DNA of 64,000 nt from Cellulomonas sp. 73-145. Its GTDB lineage: Bacteria; Actinomycetota; Actinomycetes; Actinomycetales; Cellulomonadaceae. The translations under genes and the position numbers were made by a program. The notes beneath the pieces are model-generated. The model did no database searches and had not been told where the DNA came from. It saw nothing but the letters and a program-made list of their open reading frames with translations. Positions 53,018-60,836 of the stretch are shown one piece after another. The stretch lies in NCBI GenBank assembly GCA_001898185.1, contig MKTI01000006.1:620001-684000 (forward strand), written 5' to 3'. Within the stretch, counting starts at the first letter, position 1. The number at the start of each line of letters is the position of its first letter.

Positions 53018-55507
53018 CTAGTTACGGGCCCGCAGCGACCGGTAGTAGACCCATGTTCCTGGGTGCGCCGGATCCTCGTACTGGAAGCATCGCCGAAGTC
53101 CGTCCACGTCGTCGAGGACGCCGAGCAACGCGTTCGGCGCGAACGCCCCTGCGCCGCCGGTGCTGTAGTGGCTGACCCAGTTGCCCACGAGCGCGGGCAC
53201 GTGCCGGCTGCAGAGTGCAGCACGCTGTCCCGGGTCGAGTGCGAGCCTGCCTGCCGCATCGTGGAGGTCCACAGCCTCAAGGATTGCGCGGAGGCACGCG
53301 TCCACCATGCGTGCGTGATCCTTGATCGAAAGGTCAATCGGCACTGGGATTCCGACCTTGGTTATCACCTGCAGGAGCACAAACTCGAAATACTGTCGAA
53401 CAAGACCCGATGCGATGTCTGACCGGCCTGACCTGATGAAGGACTCAGCTTCGGAGCGGAGCCGATCCGCCGCTTGATGCGTCGCGCTGACGGAGGACGT
53501 TGGGGGCCAACCGTGCAGCCGCTGGTGGTGCCAATCGGACTCAGACTGATTCTTGTCGAAGTACTTCTCCAACGTCACGTCGTGGCTCAGTAGGATGAAC
53601 TGTAGGCCGTCGGCCCTTAGCGGCTGCTGGAGTCTTGAACGAATGTACTCCATCAGCTGGAACTGGTTCCCGGAGTCGAAACTTGAAGTCGCATCATCGA
53701 GGACGACGAATCTAGCGATTCGCGAGTACCGGACGGCCGCGGAGAGAAACACCGAGATTGCGAGGGCGTTGCGGAAACTCTCCGAGAGGAGCGCTCGTGC
53801 GGAGACGTCGCTAAGCCCGTGGAATTCGCTCAGCTGAACTGCGAGGTGCTGCCCGGAGTCTGCCCTGCTGAGGCTGGGAACCACATCCGGAAGACTGACC
53901 ACATCCGTGAACATCTGGCGGTAGTCCGTTTCGAGACTCGCGAGGACGTCCTTCGAGAGCTGGGACTCCGCCTCGGCGACGAGGGACGCGGCCCGATCTA
54001 TGAATGACTTCCACCTCCGATAGAGAGCGATCTTGGCGCGGAACCGAGACTGATCTTGACGCGCCTGCCAAGCTCGTGTCAGAGCCTCTAGTGCTTGCTG
54101 TGCGTCCGTGATGCGGCTAGTGACCGAGACGAGCGACGGGGGCAGGGACTTCTGGATCTGCTCCAGGGCTGCTGTCGCTGCGGCGAGGCCTTGAGCGCGC
54201 CGTTCGATGAGGAGGTCCACGCGGTCTTCGATAGCCGAGAGGTCCGTCGTGCTGAAGTCCCCCTGGCGGGCGCGGAGCAGGGTTGACTCAGCAATAGGTG
54301 CCTCGCCGGCCTCCAAGAGGCCCAGCCGCTCAAGGCATGCCATGGACATCATGGCTGCGCCGTCCTGCAGGAGGCCCTGGACCTTGCCGTATGCGGTGGT
54401 GGCTGCTTGGTAGAGCGCGAGCGTCGCCTCGACGTGCTCGGCGAGGTCACGCTCCAGGCGGGAGCCGCAGAGTGGACACAAGGCCCCGTCGGGCCATGTC
54501 CCTGACTCGAGGAGCTCAAGAGCTGTCTCGCTCAGGGTCCTGACGAGTGTCCCCCTGGTTGCGGCCAAGTGGTCTTGATACTCGGCTGCCGCGGCCTTCA
54601 ACTCCTCCAGGTTGGACGAAACGGCGGACTCGTCGAGTGGAGCCGCGAGGAGGGACGCGCGTCGGCTCGCATGCCGCTCGAGGTCAGTGCGGAGCTGGCC
54701 CTTCTCCGCTTCCAGAATGCGTGCTCTCAGGGCTCCGAAATCAACCGCGGATAGTAGTCGCCCCTGGACCAAGTCCGCCACGAGTTCGATCTCTGCAAGG
54801 CTCGCGACAATCCGAGATGCGTAGTCGGTCAGGGTTAGGCCTTCTGGGAACAAGTCGCCCGTGATATCTGGATACAGGGATGCCAACGATCCGAGCGCTG
54901 TCTTCTCGCGGAGCTGAGCCTCTGCGATTGAGTTCTCGAGCGTCGGGATGCCAAACTCGTTCTCGAAGGCTCGAGTGTCGGCTGCCGACTGTAGAGCCCG
55001 TCGCAGATTCGAGTACTCGGAGAGGCCAAGGAGGGGCGCAAAGGAGCGCCCGCGCTCCAGAGGTGTGCATTGGATGAATCTTGCGAAAGTATTGTGGTCG
55101 AGGAGCGCAAAGTCGCTGTCGAGTCCTGTCAGGATGGACTCCGCATCGGGATGGTCGCTTGAGACTGATCGCCTTCCGGACGGGTCGCGCCTGACGGTGA
55201 CTTCAATGGGAGTCCCGCTCGCGTCGTCGGGTGTCAACTCCAGGCTTATCGTTGCGGTGCGACCCTTGTGAAACAAGTTGTTGATGTACCTGGACGGCTC
55301 CTCCTGTTGCTGAAGCGCTGACAGCGATGGGACTGTTCCGCGGATGGCGTAGTGGAGGGCCTCGAAGACGGAACTCTTCCCGGTACCGTTGGCCGCGAAG
55401 ATCGAGTTGACGCAGTCGGGCCGGAATCGGATTACGAGCGGACTGCCTTCGTTGTTGACGCCACGAAAACCTTCGAGTTCGATCCGCGTCAGGTAGTACC
55501 TAGGCAT
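53018..55507 (-). CDS. SMC/Rad50-like AAA ATPase, candidate defence protein
   Basis: 829 residues. The N-terminal half of an ABC ATPase has the P-loop FAANGTGKSSVFEAL (about 35-49). Coiled-coil-rich regions (LRTDLERHASRRASLL, AEYQDHLAATRG) flank a single zinc-hook-like CPLCG near residue 340. The C-terminal half has LSESFRNALAISVF as the signature and VVLDDATSSFDSGNQ as Walker B, with Asp-Asp where most ABC ATPases have Asp-Glu, and the switch His in LLSHD. The last ~200 residues form a helical domain ending in GNWVSHYSTGG of unknown function. GC and codon use are lower than in neighbours. It starts 8 nt inside the small upstream gene. Related proteins act in phage defence (RloC/PrrC/OLD-like groups); assignment to one is not possible. 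Confidence 0.8.
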   Translation of the reverse strand: MPRYYLTRIELEGFRGVNNEGSPLVIRFRPDCVNSIFAANGTGKSSVFEALHYAIRGTVPSLSALQQQEEPSRYINNLFHKGRTATISLELTPDDASGTPIEVTVRRDPSGRRSVSSDHPDAESILTGLDSDFALLDHNTFARFIQCTPLERGRSFAPLLGLSEYSNLRRALQSAADTRAFENEFGIPTLENSIAEAQLREKTALGSLASLYPDITGDLFPEGLTLTDYASRIVASLAEIELVADLVQGRLLSAVDFGALRARILEAEKGQLRTDLERHASRRASLLAAPLDESAVSSNLEELKAAAAEYQDHLAATRGTLVRTLSETALELLESGTWPDGALCPLCGSRLERDLAEHVEATLALYQAATTAYGKVQGLLQDGAAMMSMACLERLGLLEAGEAPIAESTLLRARQGDFSTTDLSAIEDRVDLLIERRAQGLAAATAALEQIQKSLPPSLVSVTSRITDAQQALEALTRAWQARQDQSRFRAKIALYRRWKSFIDRAASLVAEAESQLSKDVLASLETDYRQMFTDVVSLPDVVPSLSRADSGQHLAVQLSEFHGLSDVSARALLSESFRNALAISVFLSAAVRYSRIARFVVLDDATSSFDSGNQFQLMEYIRSRLQQPLRADGLQFILLSHDVTLEKYFDKNQSESDWHHQRLHGWPPTSSVSATHQAADRLRSEAESFIRSGRSDIASGLVRQYFEFVLLQVITKVGIPVPIDLSIKDHARMVDACLRAILEAVDLHDAAGRLALDPGQRAALCSRHVPALVGNWVSHYSTGGAGAFAPNALLGVLDDVDGLRRCFQYEDPAHPGTWVYYRSLRARN

Positions 55508-55727
55508 CGCCCGGCTCCTCCGGGCGACTGTCGAGGCTAGTCTTGACGCGCCGATTGAACGTGTCGCGTCGCTTGCGTCTCGCGTCGTCGTCTTCAGCGC
55601 CGAGAAGCGGATCGAGATGCTCCGTCAAGATCGCCGCGAGATCCGGATCAATCTCGATGAGCGCAGCCTTGAGCCCGTCGTAGCTGTCAGAGAAGCTGGA
55701 GCTCGGGTCGAACCGGAGTCCTGGCAC
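55500..55727 (-). CDS. 75-residue partner of the SMC-like ATPase
   Basis: 75 residues, strongly charged (LRFDPSSSFSDSYDGLKAALIEIDPDLAAILTEHLDPLLGAEDDDARRKRRDTFNRRVKT). No signal peptide. It has one or two helices and a basic C-terminus. It starts at a GTG (55727) and its stop codon lies inside the first codons of the ATPase gene (8-nt overlap), so translation is coupled. This shows that the two form a unit. The acidic-then-basic layout suits a protein-protein or nucleic-acid adaptor. I do not recognise it. Confidence 0.65.
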   Translation of the reverse strand: MPGLRFDPSSSFSDSYDGLKAALIEIDPDLAAILTEHLDPLLGAEDDDARRKRRDTFNRRVKTSLDSRPEEPGDA

Positions 55728-55903
55728 GGCGATACACCCCCGCCGGGGACGGTACCTGCGCCGCGCGTGCCCGCGCCGGTGAAACGACGGGTGATCTTGG
55801 GCGAGGTGCTGGCGTCTGGTACGGGATCACCGCGATGGTTGGGGACGAACTGCTACCAGAACTGCTACTGCCACCCCGCCACCCGCCCGCACCCGCCGAC
55901 GAC

Positions 55904-55945
55904 GAAGGGCCCGCAACCCACGTCACCGCAGGTCACGGGCCCTTC
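55904..55945 (-). terminator. Terminator of tRNA-Ser
   Basis: A 10-bp perfect stem, GAAGGGCCCG (55904-55913) with 55936-55945, lies 6 nt downstream of the tRNA 3' end on the minus strand. It also separates the tRNA from the ATPase island. Confidence 0.8.
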
Positions 55946-55951
55946 GCTCGG

Positions 55952-56036
55952 CGGAGGATGGGGGATTCGAACCCCCGAGGCTGTTACACCAACACGCTTT
56001 CCAAGCGTGCGCCATAGGCCACTAGGCGAATCCTCC
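55952..56036 (-). tRNA. serT: tRNA-Ser (GGA)
   Basis: Acceptor arms GGAGGAT (56036-56030) and ATCCTCC pair fully; the discriminator base is G, normal for serine tRNA. The T-arm GGGGGATTCGAACCCCC (as read on the plus strand) and a long variable arm are present. The anticodon loop TTGGAAA gives anticodon GGA at 56000-56002, reading UCC and UCU. CCA is not encoded. The promoter is a TAGACT box 42 nt upstream. tRNA genes of this class are common integration sites for islands. Confidence 0.97.
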
Positions 56037-56077
56037 TGGCACGGCGACCCTGGGCTGACGGGCCGACCGCGGCGGCA

Positions 56078-56083
56078 AGTCTA
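56078..56083 (-). promoter_or_regulatory. -10 box of tRNA-Ser
   Basis: TAGACT on the minus strand, 42 nt upstream of the tRNA 5' end, identical to the -10 boxes of the SRP RNA and of the VapB-like gene. Confidence 0.55.
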
Positions 56084-56205
56084 GCGGAGCCCCGGCGGTG
56101 CGCCCGACAGCGCCCGACCAAGACCCGCAGCTCGGCGTCACCCGTCGGCAGGCGCGCTGCGAGACCGTCGTCGGTGCCCCGTCTTCACCCGGGACCCCCG
56201 TCCTA

Positions 56206-56237
56206 CTAGAGCACTCGCTCTAGAGCGAAAACTCTAG
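56206..56237. promoter_or_regulatory. Overlapping TetR-type operators
   Basis: CTAGAGC-ACTC-GCTCTAG (56206-56223) is a perfect 7-bp inverted repeat typical of TetR operators. A second inverted repeat CTAGAG-CGAAAA-CTCTAG (56220-56237, sharing four bases) directly abuts the ATG at 56240. The regulator probably represses its own gene and the coupled oxidoreductase gene. Confidence 0.8.
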
Positions 56238-56239
56238 GC

Positions 56240-56941
56240 ATGGCCGAGTCCACCGTGCAGATCCCCACCGTCGCCCCCGTCCGCCGCAGCCTGCGTGTCA
56301 CCGGCAAGCGCCGCCCGGGCACCGCCGAGCGGATCCTCGACGTGGCGGGGGACCTGTTCGCGGCGGAGGGCGTCCGCTCCGTCTCCACCAACCGGATCGC
56401 GTCCACCGCGCGGATCAGCCCCGGCAACCTCTACTACTGGTACGCCGACCGCCAGGCGATCGTCCGCGCGCTGTTCGCCCGCTACGCCCGGGCGCACGCG
56501 GCGGTGTGGGACGGGATCGACCCGGACAATGTCACTCCGGAGCGGCTCGACCGCCTGGTGGCGGCCGGCGCTCGCATCACGGCGGACCACCCGTACTTCG
56601 CGCGAGACCTGATCACGCTGGTCCGCGACGACGAGGAGCTCGCCGAGGCCTACCGGGCGGTGCGGGTCCAGCGCCGCGAGCTGTTCGGGCGGGTCGCGCG
56701 CGGCTGGCGCGACCGCGGCGTGCTGGTCCCTGTGGACGACGACCGGCTGAACCACGTCGTCGAGGCGCTGCTGGTGCTCGCCGAGTCGTGGTGGGCCTTC
56801 GCGCAGCTGGACGACGAGCGGCCGGAGCCGGTCGAGGGCGAGCGCTTGATCAGGGCGCTCATCGAGCCGTACCTCGTCCCGGGCGTGCAGGGGACGACCG
56901 GGCTCTCCTCCGTGCCGCCGTCGGCGGACGCCGGACGATGA
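56240..56941 (+). CDS. TetR/AcrR family regulator
   Basis: 233 residues. The helix-turn-helix region AERILDVAGDLFAAEGVRSVSTNRIASTARISPGNLYYWYADRQAIVRALFARYA lies at about 29-84. The C-terminal domain has LARDLITLVRDDEELAEAYRAVRVQRRELFG and ends at a helical dimer segment. The operator palindromes touch its start codon. Its TGA overlaps the ATG of the oxidoreductase gene (ATGA), so the two are one regulated unit. The inducer is unknown. Confidence 0.9.
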   Translation: MAESTVQIPTVAPVRRSLRVTGKRRPGTAERILDVAGDLFAAEGVRSVSTNRIASTARISPGNLYYWYADRQAIVRALFARYARAHAAVWDGIDPDNVTPERLDRLVAAGARITADHPYFARDLITLVRDDEELAEAYRAVRVQRRELFGRVARGWRDRGVLVPVDDDRLNHVVEALLVLAESWWAFAQLDDERPEPVEGERLIRALIEPYLVPGVQGTTGLSSVPPSADAGR

Positions 56942-58149
56942 GCCGGCGGTCGCGTCGCCGCTCCGATGCGGACGACGACGACACTGACGGTGTGAGCAGG
57001 CGAGCCGTGCTCGGGTGGGTCGGCGCAGGCGCCCTCGTCGTCGTCGGCGGGACGCTGGTGCGCGCTCAGCGGCAGGGGCTGCTGGACCCCCGCACCGGCC
57101 CCGCGTACACCGCCTGGCAGCCGACGCATCGCACCGGCGCCGAGGCCGTGGTCGCCGCGGCGGTGCTCGCCGCGAGCCCGCACAACCTGCAGAACTGGTG
57201 GTTCCGTCCGACGACGGCTGCCGACGGCTCGGTCACGCTCGACGTGCACGACGACACCTCGCGGTCCCTCGGCGTGGTCGACGCGCACCGCCGCGAGGCG
57301 CACCTCGGCATCGGCGCCGCCGTGGCCAACGCCGAGGTGGCCGCCCCGGCGCTCGGCTTCGACACCCGACTGACCGTGCGGCCCGCGGCCGACGACGAGA
57401 CGCTGCTGGCACGCCTCGTCCTCACCCCACGCACGCCCGCCGAGCCCGACGCGCTGACCCAGGCGATCCCGCACCGGCACTCGGACCGTGGCGCGTACCC
57501 GCCGGAGGAGCCGTCGGCCGACCTGCTGGACCGGTTGCGTGCCACGGCGCTCGCCGGAACCACCGGCGTGGACCTCGTCTGGATCACCGCCTCTGACCAG
57601 CGGCGACGCCTCGGCGCGATCCTCGTCGACGCCGCCACCGCCCTGACCGCCGACCACCAGATGAGCGTCGACAACGCGGAGCTGATCCGCTACGACCACC
57701 AGCAGGTGGAGCGGTACGGCGACGGCCTCACCATCGACGCGCAGGCCCTCTCACCGTTCCTCGAGGTGGCCGCCCAGCTGCTGCCCGCCACATCACGCAC
57801 GCAGGGCGATAAGTCGTGGGTCCGGTCCACCCGCGACGTGCACACCGCGACGGCGCGTGCCTACGGGCTCGTCGTCGGCGACCGCAGCGACTCGGCCACC
57901 CGGGTGCACGCCGGCCGCGCGCTGCAGCGGCTGCACCTGGCCCTGGTCGCCGAGGGATGGGCGATGCAGCATATGAACCAGGCGGTGGAGATGGCCGAGC
58001 GGGACGCCACGCTGGGGACGGCGGACCGGTTCGACGGACCGCTGACGCAGCTCGCCGGTGGACAGGTGATCGCGGCGCTCCGGATGGGCCGACCGAGCGG
58101 TCGGGCGGTCGCCAGCCCTCGTCGTCCCCTCGCCGACGTGCTGCGCTGA
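56938..58149 (+). CDS. Acg-like FMN-binding nitroreductase-family protein
   Basis: 403 residues. The N-terminus has an Arg-rich region, then SRRAVLGWVGAGALVVVGGTLV, which reads as a Tat-type signal or anchor. The body matches the Acg subgroup of nitroreductases: VLAASPHNLQNWWFR, DTSRSLGVVDAHRREAHLGIGAAVANAE, RHSDRGAYPPEEP, and a C-terminal RLHLALVAEGWAMQHMNQAVE. Acg-like proteins bind flavin but often lack reductase activity. The exported form is unusual for the group. An internal start at 56990 would remove the acidic stretch but keep the twin Arg. Confidence 0.75.
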   Translation: MSRRSRRRSDADDDDTDGVSRRAVLGWVGAGALVVVGGTLVRAQRQGLLDPRTGPAYTAWQPTHRTGAEAVVAAAVLAASPHNLQNWWFRPTTAADGSVTLDVHDDTSRSLGVVDAHRREAHLGIGAAVANAEVAAPALGFDTRLTVRPAADDETLLARLVLTPRTPAEPDALTQAIPHRHSDRGAYPPEEPSADLLDRLRATALAGTTGVDLVWITASDQRRRLGAILVDAATALTADHQMSVDNAELIRYDHQQVERYGDGLTIDAQALSPFLEVAAQLLPATSRTQGDKSWVRSTRDVHTATARAYGLVVGDRSDSATRVHAGRALQRLHLALVAEGWAMQHMNQAVEMAERDATLGTADRFDGPLTQLAGGQVIAALRMGRPSGRAVASPRRPLADVLR

Positions 58150-58198
58150 GCCGGCGCCGGTCGAGCAGGGGGCGACCGGCGTCACCCTGGCCCTGCCC

Positions 58199-58204
58199 TA
58201 GACT
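58199..58204 (+). promoter_or_regulatory. -10 box of the SRP RNA gene
   Basis: TAGACT lies about 7 nt before the deduced 5' end of the SRP RNA, in the position expected for a housekeeping promoter. Confidence 0.65.
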
Positions 58205-58208
58205 GGGG

Positions 58209-58303
58209 GCAGACCCCTCGTGCGGCGTCATCTCGCTGAACTCCCCCAGGGCCGGAAGGCAGCAAGGGCAGGTGAGCTCTGGCGGGTGTGCGGGGGGTCC
58301 TTT
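58209..58303 (+). ncRNA. ffs: Signal recognition particle RNA (bacterial small SRP RNA)
   Basis: The conserved apical loop GGGCCGGAAGGCAGCA (GGAA tetraloop and the AGCA internal loop that binds Ffh) lies at 58250-58265. The terminal stem GACCCC (58212-58217) pairs with GGGGTC (58294-58299). Total length ~90 nt is the small form of the RNA. It targets nascent membrane and secreted proteins with Ffh. The ends are estimated from the base pairing. Confidence 0.93.
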
Positions 58304-58386
58304 CATGCCCGGTCAGCGGCTACCTGGGCAGCCGCCATCCGGCCTGGTCAAGGGCCAGCCGGCGTCGTCGTCCGGGCCCTAGCGCC

Positions 58387-58863
58387 TCAGAGCTGCAGCA
58401 GCGACACCGGCGCGCAGACCTCGACGATGTCACGCCCGGCCTGCGGCACGGTCCCCGGCTCGGGTCGGTGCACGCTGAACATCGGTCCCGCGAACCGGTA
58501 GCCGTTGCGGGCGATCCACCGGCCCAGCGCGTCGAAGACGGTGTGCAGCTGCGGCTCACCACGCTCCTGCCAGCTGGAGGCGACCAGCGTGGTGGGGACC
58601 TGCCGGCAGCGCACCGCCTCGGTGTCCTCGAACGGGCCCGTCACCTCGAGCAGCACCTCGAGGTCGGCGTTCCGGCTCAGCAGGAAGTCGTCGTGGTACA
58701 CGGTCAGCGCCAGGGGCGTGCCGACGGGCGTCGCACCGGCTGCGGCCAGCCCCGACAGCAGGCGGTCCCACAGCACACCTTCGTCGGCGGCAGACGGAAG
58801 CGTGTCCCGGACGGCGGCCATGGTGCAGGGGGCCAGGGTGCGCGTGACGATCTCGGTACCCAA
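58387..58863 (-). CDS. GyrI-like effector-binding domain protein
   Basis: 158 residues with the AraC-effector-binding/GyrI-like fold: EIVTRTLAPCTMAAVRDTLPSAADEGVLWDRLLSGLAAAG, VYHDDFLL, DLEVLLEVTGPFEDTEAVRCRQVPTTLVAS, HTVFDALGRWIARNGYRFAGPMF. Such domains bind small molecules. No DNA-binding domain is attached. The start is a TTG at 58863, 7 nt behind GGAGG. The ATG at 58966, upstream, would add 34 residues without a ribosome site. Confidence 0.78.
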   Translation of the reverse strand: MGTEIVTRTLAPCTMAAVRDTLPSAADEGVLWDRLLSGLAAAGATPVGTPLALTVYHDDFLLSRNADLEVLLEVTGPFEDTEAVRCRQVPTTLVASSWQERGEPQLHTVFDALGRWIARNGYRFAGPMFSVHRPEPGTVPQAGRDIVEVCAPVSLLQL

Positions 58864-59016
58864 CAGGGGTCCTCCAACGGATGACCAGAGGCGAGCCGCA
58901 CACCGGTGGACGGCCGCGCCGGTAGACACACTGTCGCACCTGCTCGCTGCCGCCTCCAGCGTGTCCATGTCCGCGCGCCGCCCCAGGGGACGGTTGGCGG
59001 CGTGGTCGGTGGTCGG

Positions 59017-59889
59017 TCAGTCGCAGCCGGGGGCGTGCGGGTCCTCGTTGCAGGTGGTGGCGACGAGGTGGGAGCGCAGCTCCTCGGCGGTGAACGGTGC
59101 GCTGGTGCTGGCCGTGGTGGCGGTCCCGGGGACGTCTCGGGGCGTGGGGTCGTCGGCGAGGGTGAAGGTCGCCGTCCACGTGGTCGTCAGCGTGATCGCG
59201 TAGGTCCCGGTGTGGACGTACGGGTGGGAGATGTCCGCCTGGGGCCAAGGCCAGCCCGGGATCGTTGTGCTGATCACGGCACCGTCGCCGAAGTCCCACC
59301 GGTAGCTGTGCGGGTGGGCGGTGATGGTCACCGGGGTGCCGAGGATCATGGTGGTCAGCGTCTGGTCGGCCGCGTCGGCGGCGTAGACGACCGTCGGCTT
59401 GTTCACCAGCACCCATCCGCGATCGGGCTGGACCGTCAGTGCACTCGGGGTCAGCGTCATCCGGCGGAACTCGGCGAGCACCATCTCGGGCGTGACGGTC
59501 GGTGCCGTGGCGCAGGACGCCGGCGCCGTCACGGTCCACTCGCTCCACGGGCTAGCGGCATCCGCCCGGGTGCGCTGCCAGACGGGCGCCAACGTCGCCA
59601 CCCCCGCCGCCTCACACTCCGGCAACGGCGTGAGGGGGTCGCCCGAGCAAGGGAACAGATCCGGGGAATCGCTGAGGTTCCGCCGGCAGATCGGCGCTCG
59701 GATCTCCTCCCTGAGCGGAGCGGCGGATCCCCTGAAGGCGGCGTCGGAATCGCCCGGGGCGTTGCCACGTGCGGCCACCACGTCGATATGGTCCTGGTCG
59801 GCGTGCCCTTCGAGCGCCGTGCCGTCGGGCGCCGTGGGGCCGAAGAGGAGTGCGCTCGTGAGCGCGAAGCCCATGAGTACCGCCTTCAC
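59017..59889 (-). CDS. Secreted PKD-domain protein
   Basis: 290 residues. VKAVLMGFALTSALLFG gives a short signal or anchor. The middle has a Cys-rich segment (PICRRNLSDSPDLFPCSGD, PECEAAGV, ASCAT), and a PKD domain follows: DQTLTTMILGTPVTITAHPHSYRWDFGDGAVISTTIPGW, SHPYVHTGTYAITLTTTWTATFTL, with the classic WDFGDG and Y-x-x-x-G-x-Y-x-I-x-L motifs. It ends in CNEDPHAPGC. It starts at a GTG that overlaps the stop of the DUF6318 gene (GTGA). The start at 59937 is possible but lies inside that gene. Confidence 0.8.
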   Translation of the reverse strand: MKAVLMGFALTSALLFGPTAPDGTALEGHADQDHIDVVAARGNAPGDSDAAFRGSAAPLREEIRAPICRRNLSDSPDLFPCSGDPLTPLPECEAAGVATLAPVWQRTRADAASPWSEWTVTAPASCATAPTVTPEMVLAEFRRMTLTPSALTVQPDRGWVLVNKPTVVYAADAADQTLTTMILGTPVTITAHPHSYRWDFGDGAVISTTIPGWPWPQADISHPYVHTGTYAITLTTTWTATFTLADDPTPRDVPGTATTASTSAPFTAEELRSHLVATTCNEDPHAPGCD

Positions 59890-60494
59890 TGCGCGACGCC
59901 ATTCACGGTCAGGACTTGGATCCCGCCGATGCGCCACTGGCCGGGATTCCGGACCACCAAGACCGCCAGACCGATCGTTCTCGCTGGTCGTCCTCCGGCG
60001 ACGAGCCCGTCAGACGAGTACGTGACGTCGGCCTCCTGAGACACCTCAAGATCGATCCTGTAGCGAAGAGGATCGATGATCCCGAGCTTCTGAGACTTGA
60101 TCGATATGGCCCCCGGCCGCGTCTGCTGGTTTGCGGCCTTCTCCGCCACGACGGAGCTCTTCAATGACTTGCAGAAGCTGCAGATCTCCGCGGAGAACTT
60201 GTCCCAGCTCGCCGTGTCCTGGCTGCTGACCGTGTAGGGGTAGAGCTGCGTGATGAAGAAGGTCCCGGCCGCTGCGGCGCCTGTCTCGTCGTCGCGAGAC
60301 ATCTCCGCCGGCTGTGTCGGCGACGGGGCTGGAGCGGGGAGCAGCGACGTCGGGGTGACGGAGGGGCTGAGCGCCGTCGGGGTAGGGGCCGGCGCCGGGT
60401 CGGGCGCGCAGCCCGCGACGAGAGCCGCGGCGGCCAGCGGGACGACGAGCGCGAGCCGAGCGGTCCGGTGGTGGGTGCGGGCGCGTGTCGACAT
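59886..60494 (-). CDS. DUF6318-like lipoprotein
   Basis: 202 residues. LALVVPLAAAALVAGCAPDP is a lipoprotein signal (Cys at about 29), followed by a Pro/Ala/Thr linker. The domain begins TGAAAAGTFFITQLYPYTVSSQDTASWDKFSAEICSFCKSL, with the FF-x-x-LYPY and C-x-F-C pattern of DUF6318, and ends VRNPGQWRIGGIQVLTVNGVAQ. Function unknown. GAGGTCACC precedes the ATG at 60494. The stop overlaps the start of the PKD-domain gene, so both are made together and both are exported. Confidence 0.78.
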   Translation of the reverse strand: MSTRARTHHRTARLALVVPLAAAALVAGCAPDPAPAPTPTALSPSVTPTSLLPAPAPSPTQPAEMSRDDETGAAAAGTFFITQLYPYTVSSQDTASWDKFSAEICSFCKSLKSSVVAEKAANQQTRPGAISIKSQKLGIIDPLRYRIDLEVSQEADVTYSSDGLVAGGRPARTIGLAVLVVRNPGQWRIGGIQVLTVNGVAQ

Positions 60495-60647
60495 GGGGTG
60501 ACCTCGGCGGGCGCGGCGGTGGGGGCGCGTGCAGCCTGGCACAAGCCGTATTCCGAAATGCCCGTTTTCCCCAGCTCATCGCGCCCGGCGGTGGGCTTTC
60601 CTGGCTGACCCCGAGCCCGCGCGACTCGGCAAGGTACCGAACGGCCT

Positions 60648-60678
60648 GTACGCCCGATGTACGTACACGGGGCGCACA
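60648..60678. repeat. Dispersed palindrome, copy 2
   Basis: GTACGCCCGATGTACGTACA and the following GGGGCGCAC match the centre of the palindrome at 35721-35768 in all but about three positions, while the outer arms differ. The symmetry is weaker here, so the sequence rather than the hairpin is conserved. Confidence 0.75.
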
Positions 60679-60713
60679 ACCCGAGATGCATGCCGGGTCG
60701 GGGTCCGTCAAGG

Positions 60714-60825
60714 CCCGCGCCGTCGGCTCCGCCTCGACTCGTGCCCGGTCTGGGCCGCGCCGTCGGCTCCGCCTCGCCTCGTGCCGGGTCCCGGCCGCGC
60801 CCTCGGCCCCGCCCAGGGCCGCGCC
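60714..60825. repeat. 40-bp tandem repeat, about 2.8 copies
   Basis: Units start with CCGCGCC(G/C)TCGGC at 60716, 60756 and 60796, an exact 40-bp period. The first two are nearly identical (GCTCCGCCTCG...TCGTGCC) and the third is diverged. Confidence 0.85.
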
Positions 60826-60836
60826 GGCCCACCGGC

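Larger units (their letters stand above)
60495..60836. other. Repeat-rich intergenic region without a recognisable gene
   Basis: This 342-bp gap holds the second copy of the dispersed palindrome (60648-60678) and a 40-bp tandem repeat (60714-60825). No coding sequence in it has a ribosome site or recognisable product. The promoter of the DUF6318/PKD pair must lie in its left part. Confidence 0.6.

Noticed and set aside
52900..56040. Integrated element with attachment-site duplication at tRNA-Ser
   Set aside because: I saw no second copy of the tRNA 3' end near 52.5-53 kb and no integrase gene, so island insertion is only suggested by composition.
60714..60825. CRISPR array
   Set aside because: The 40-bp units are directly adjacent with no spacers, and there are no cas genes in the window.
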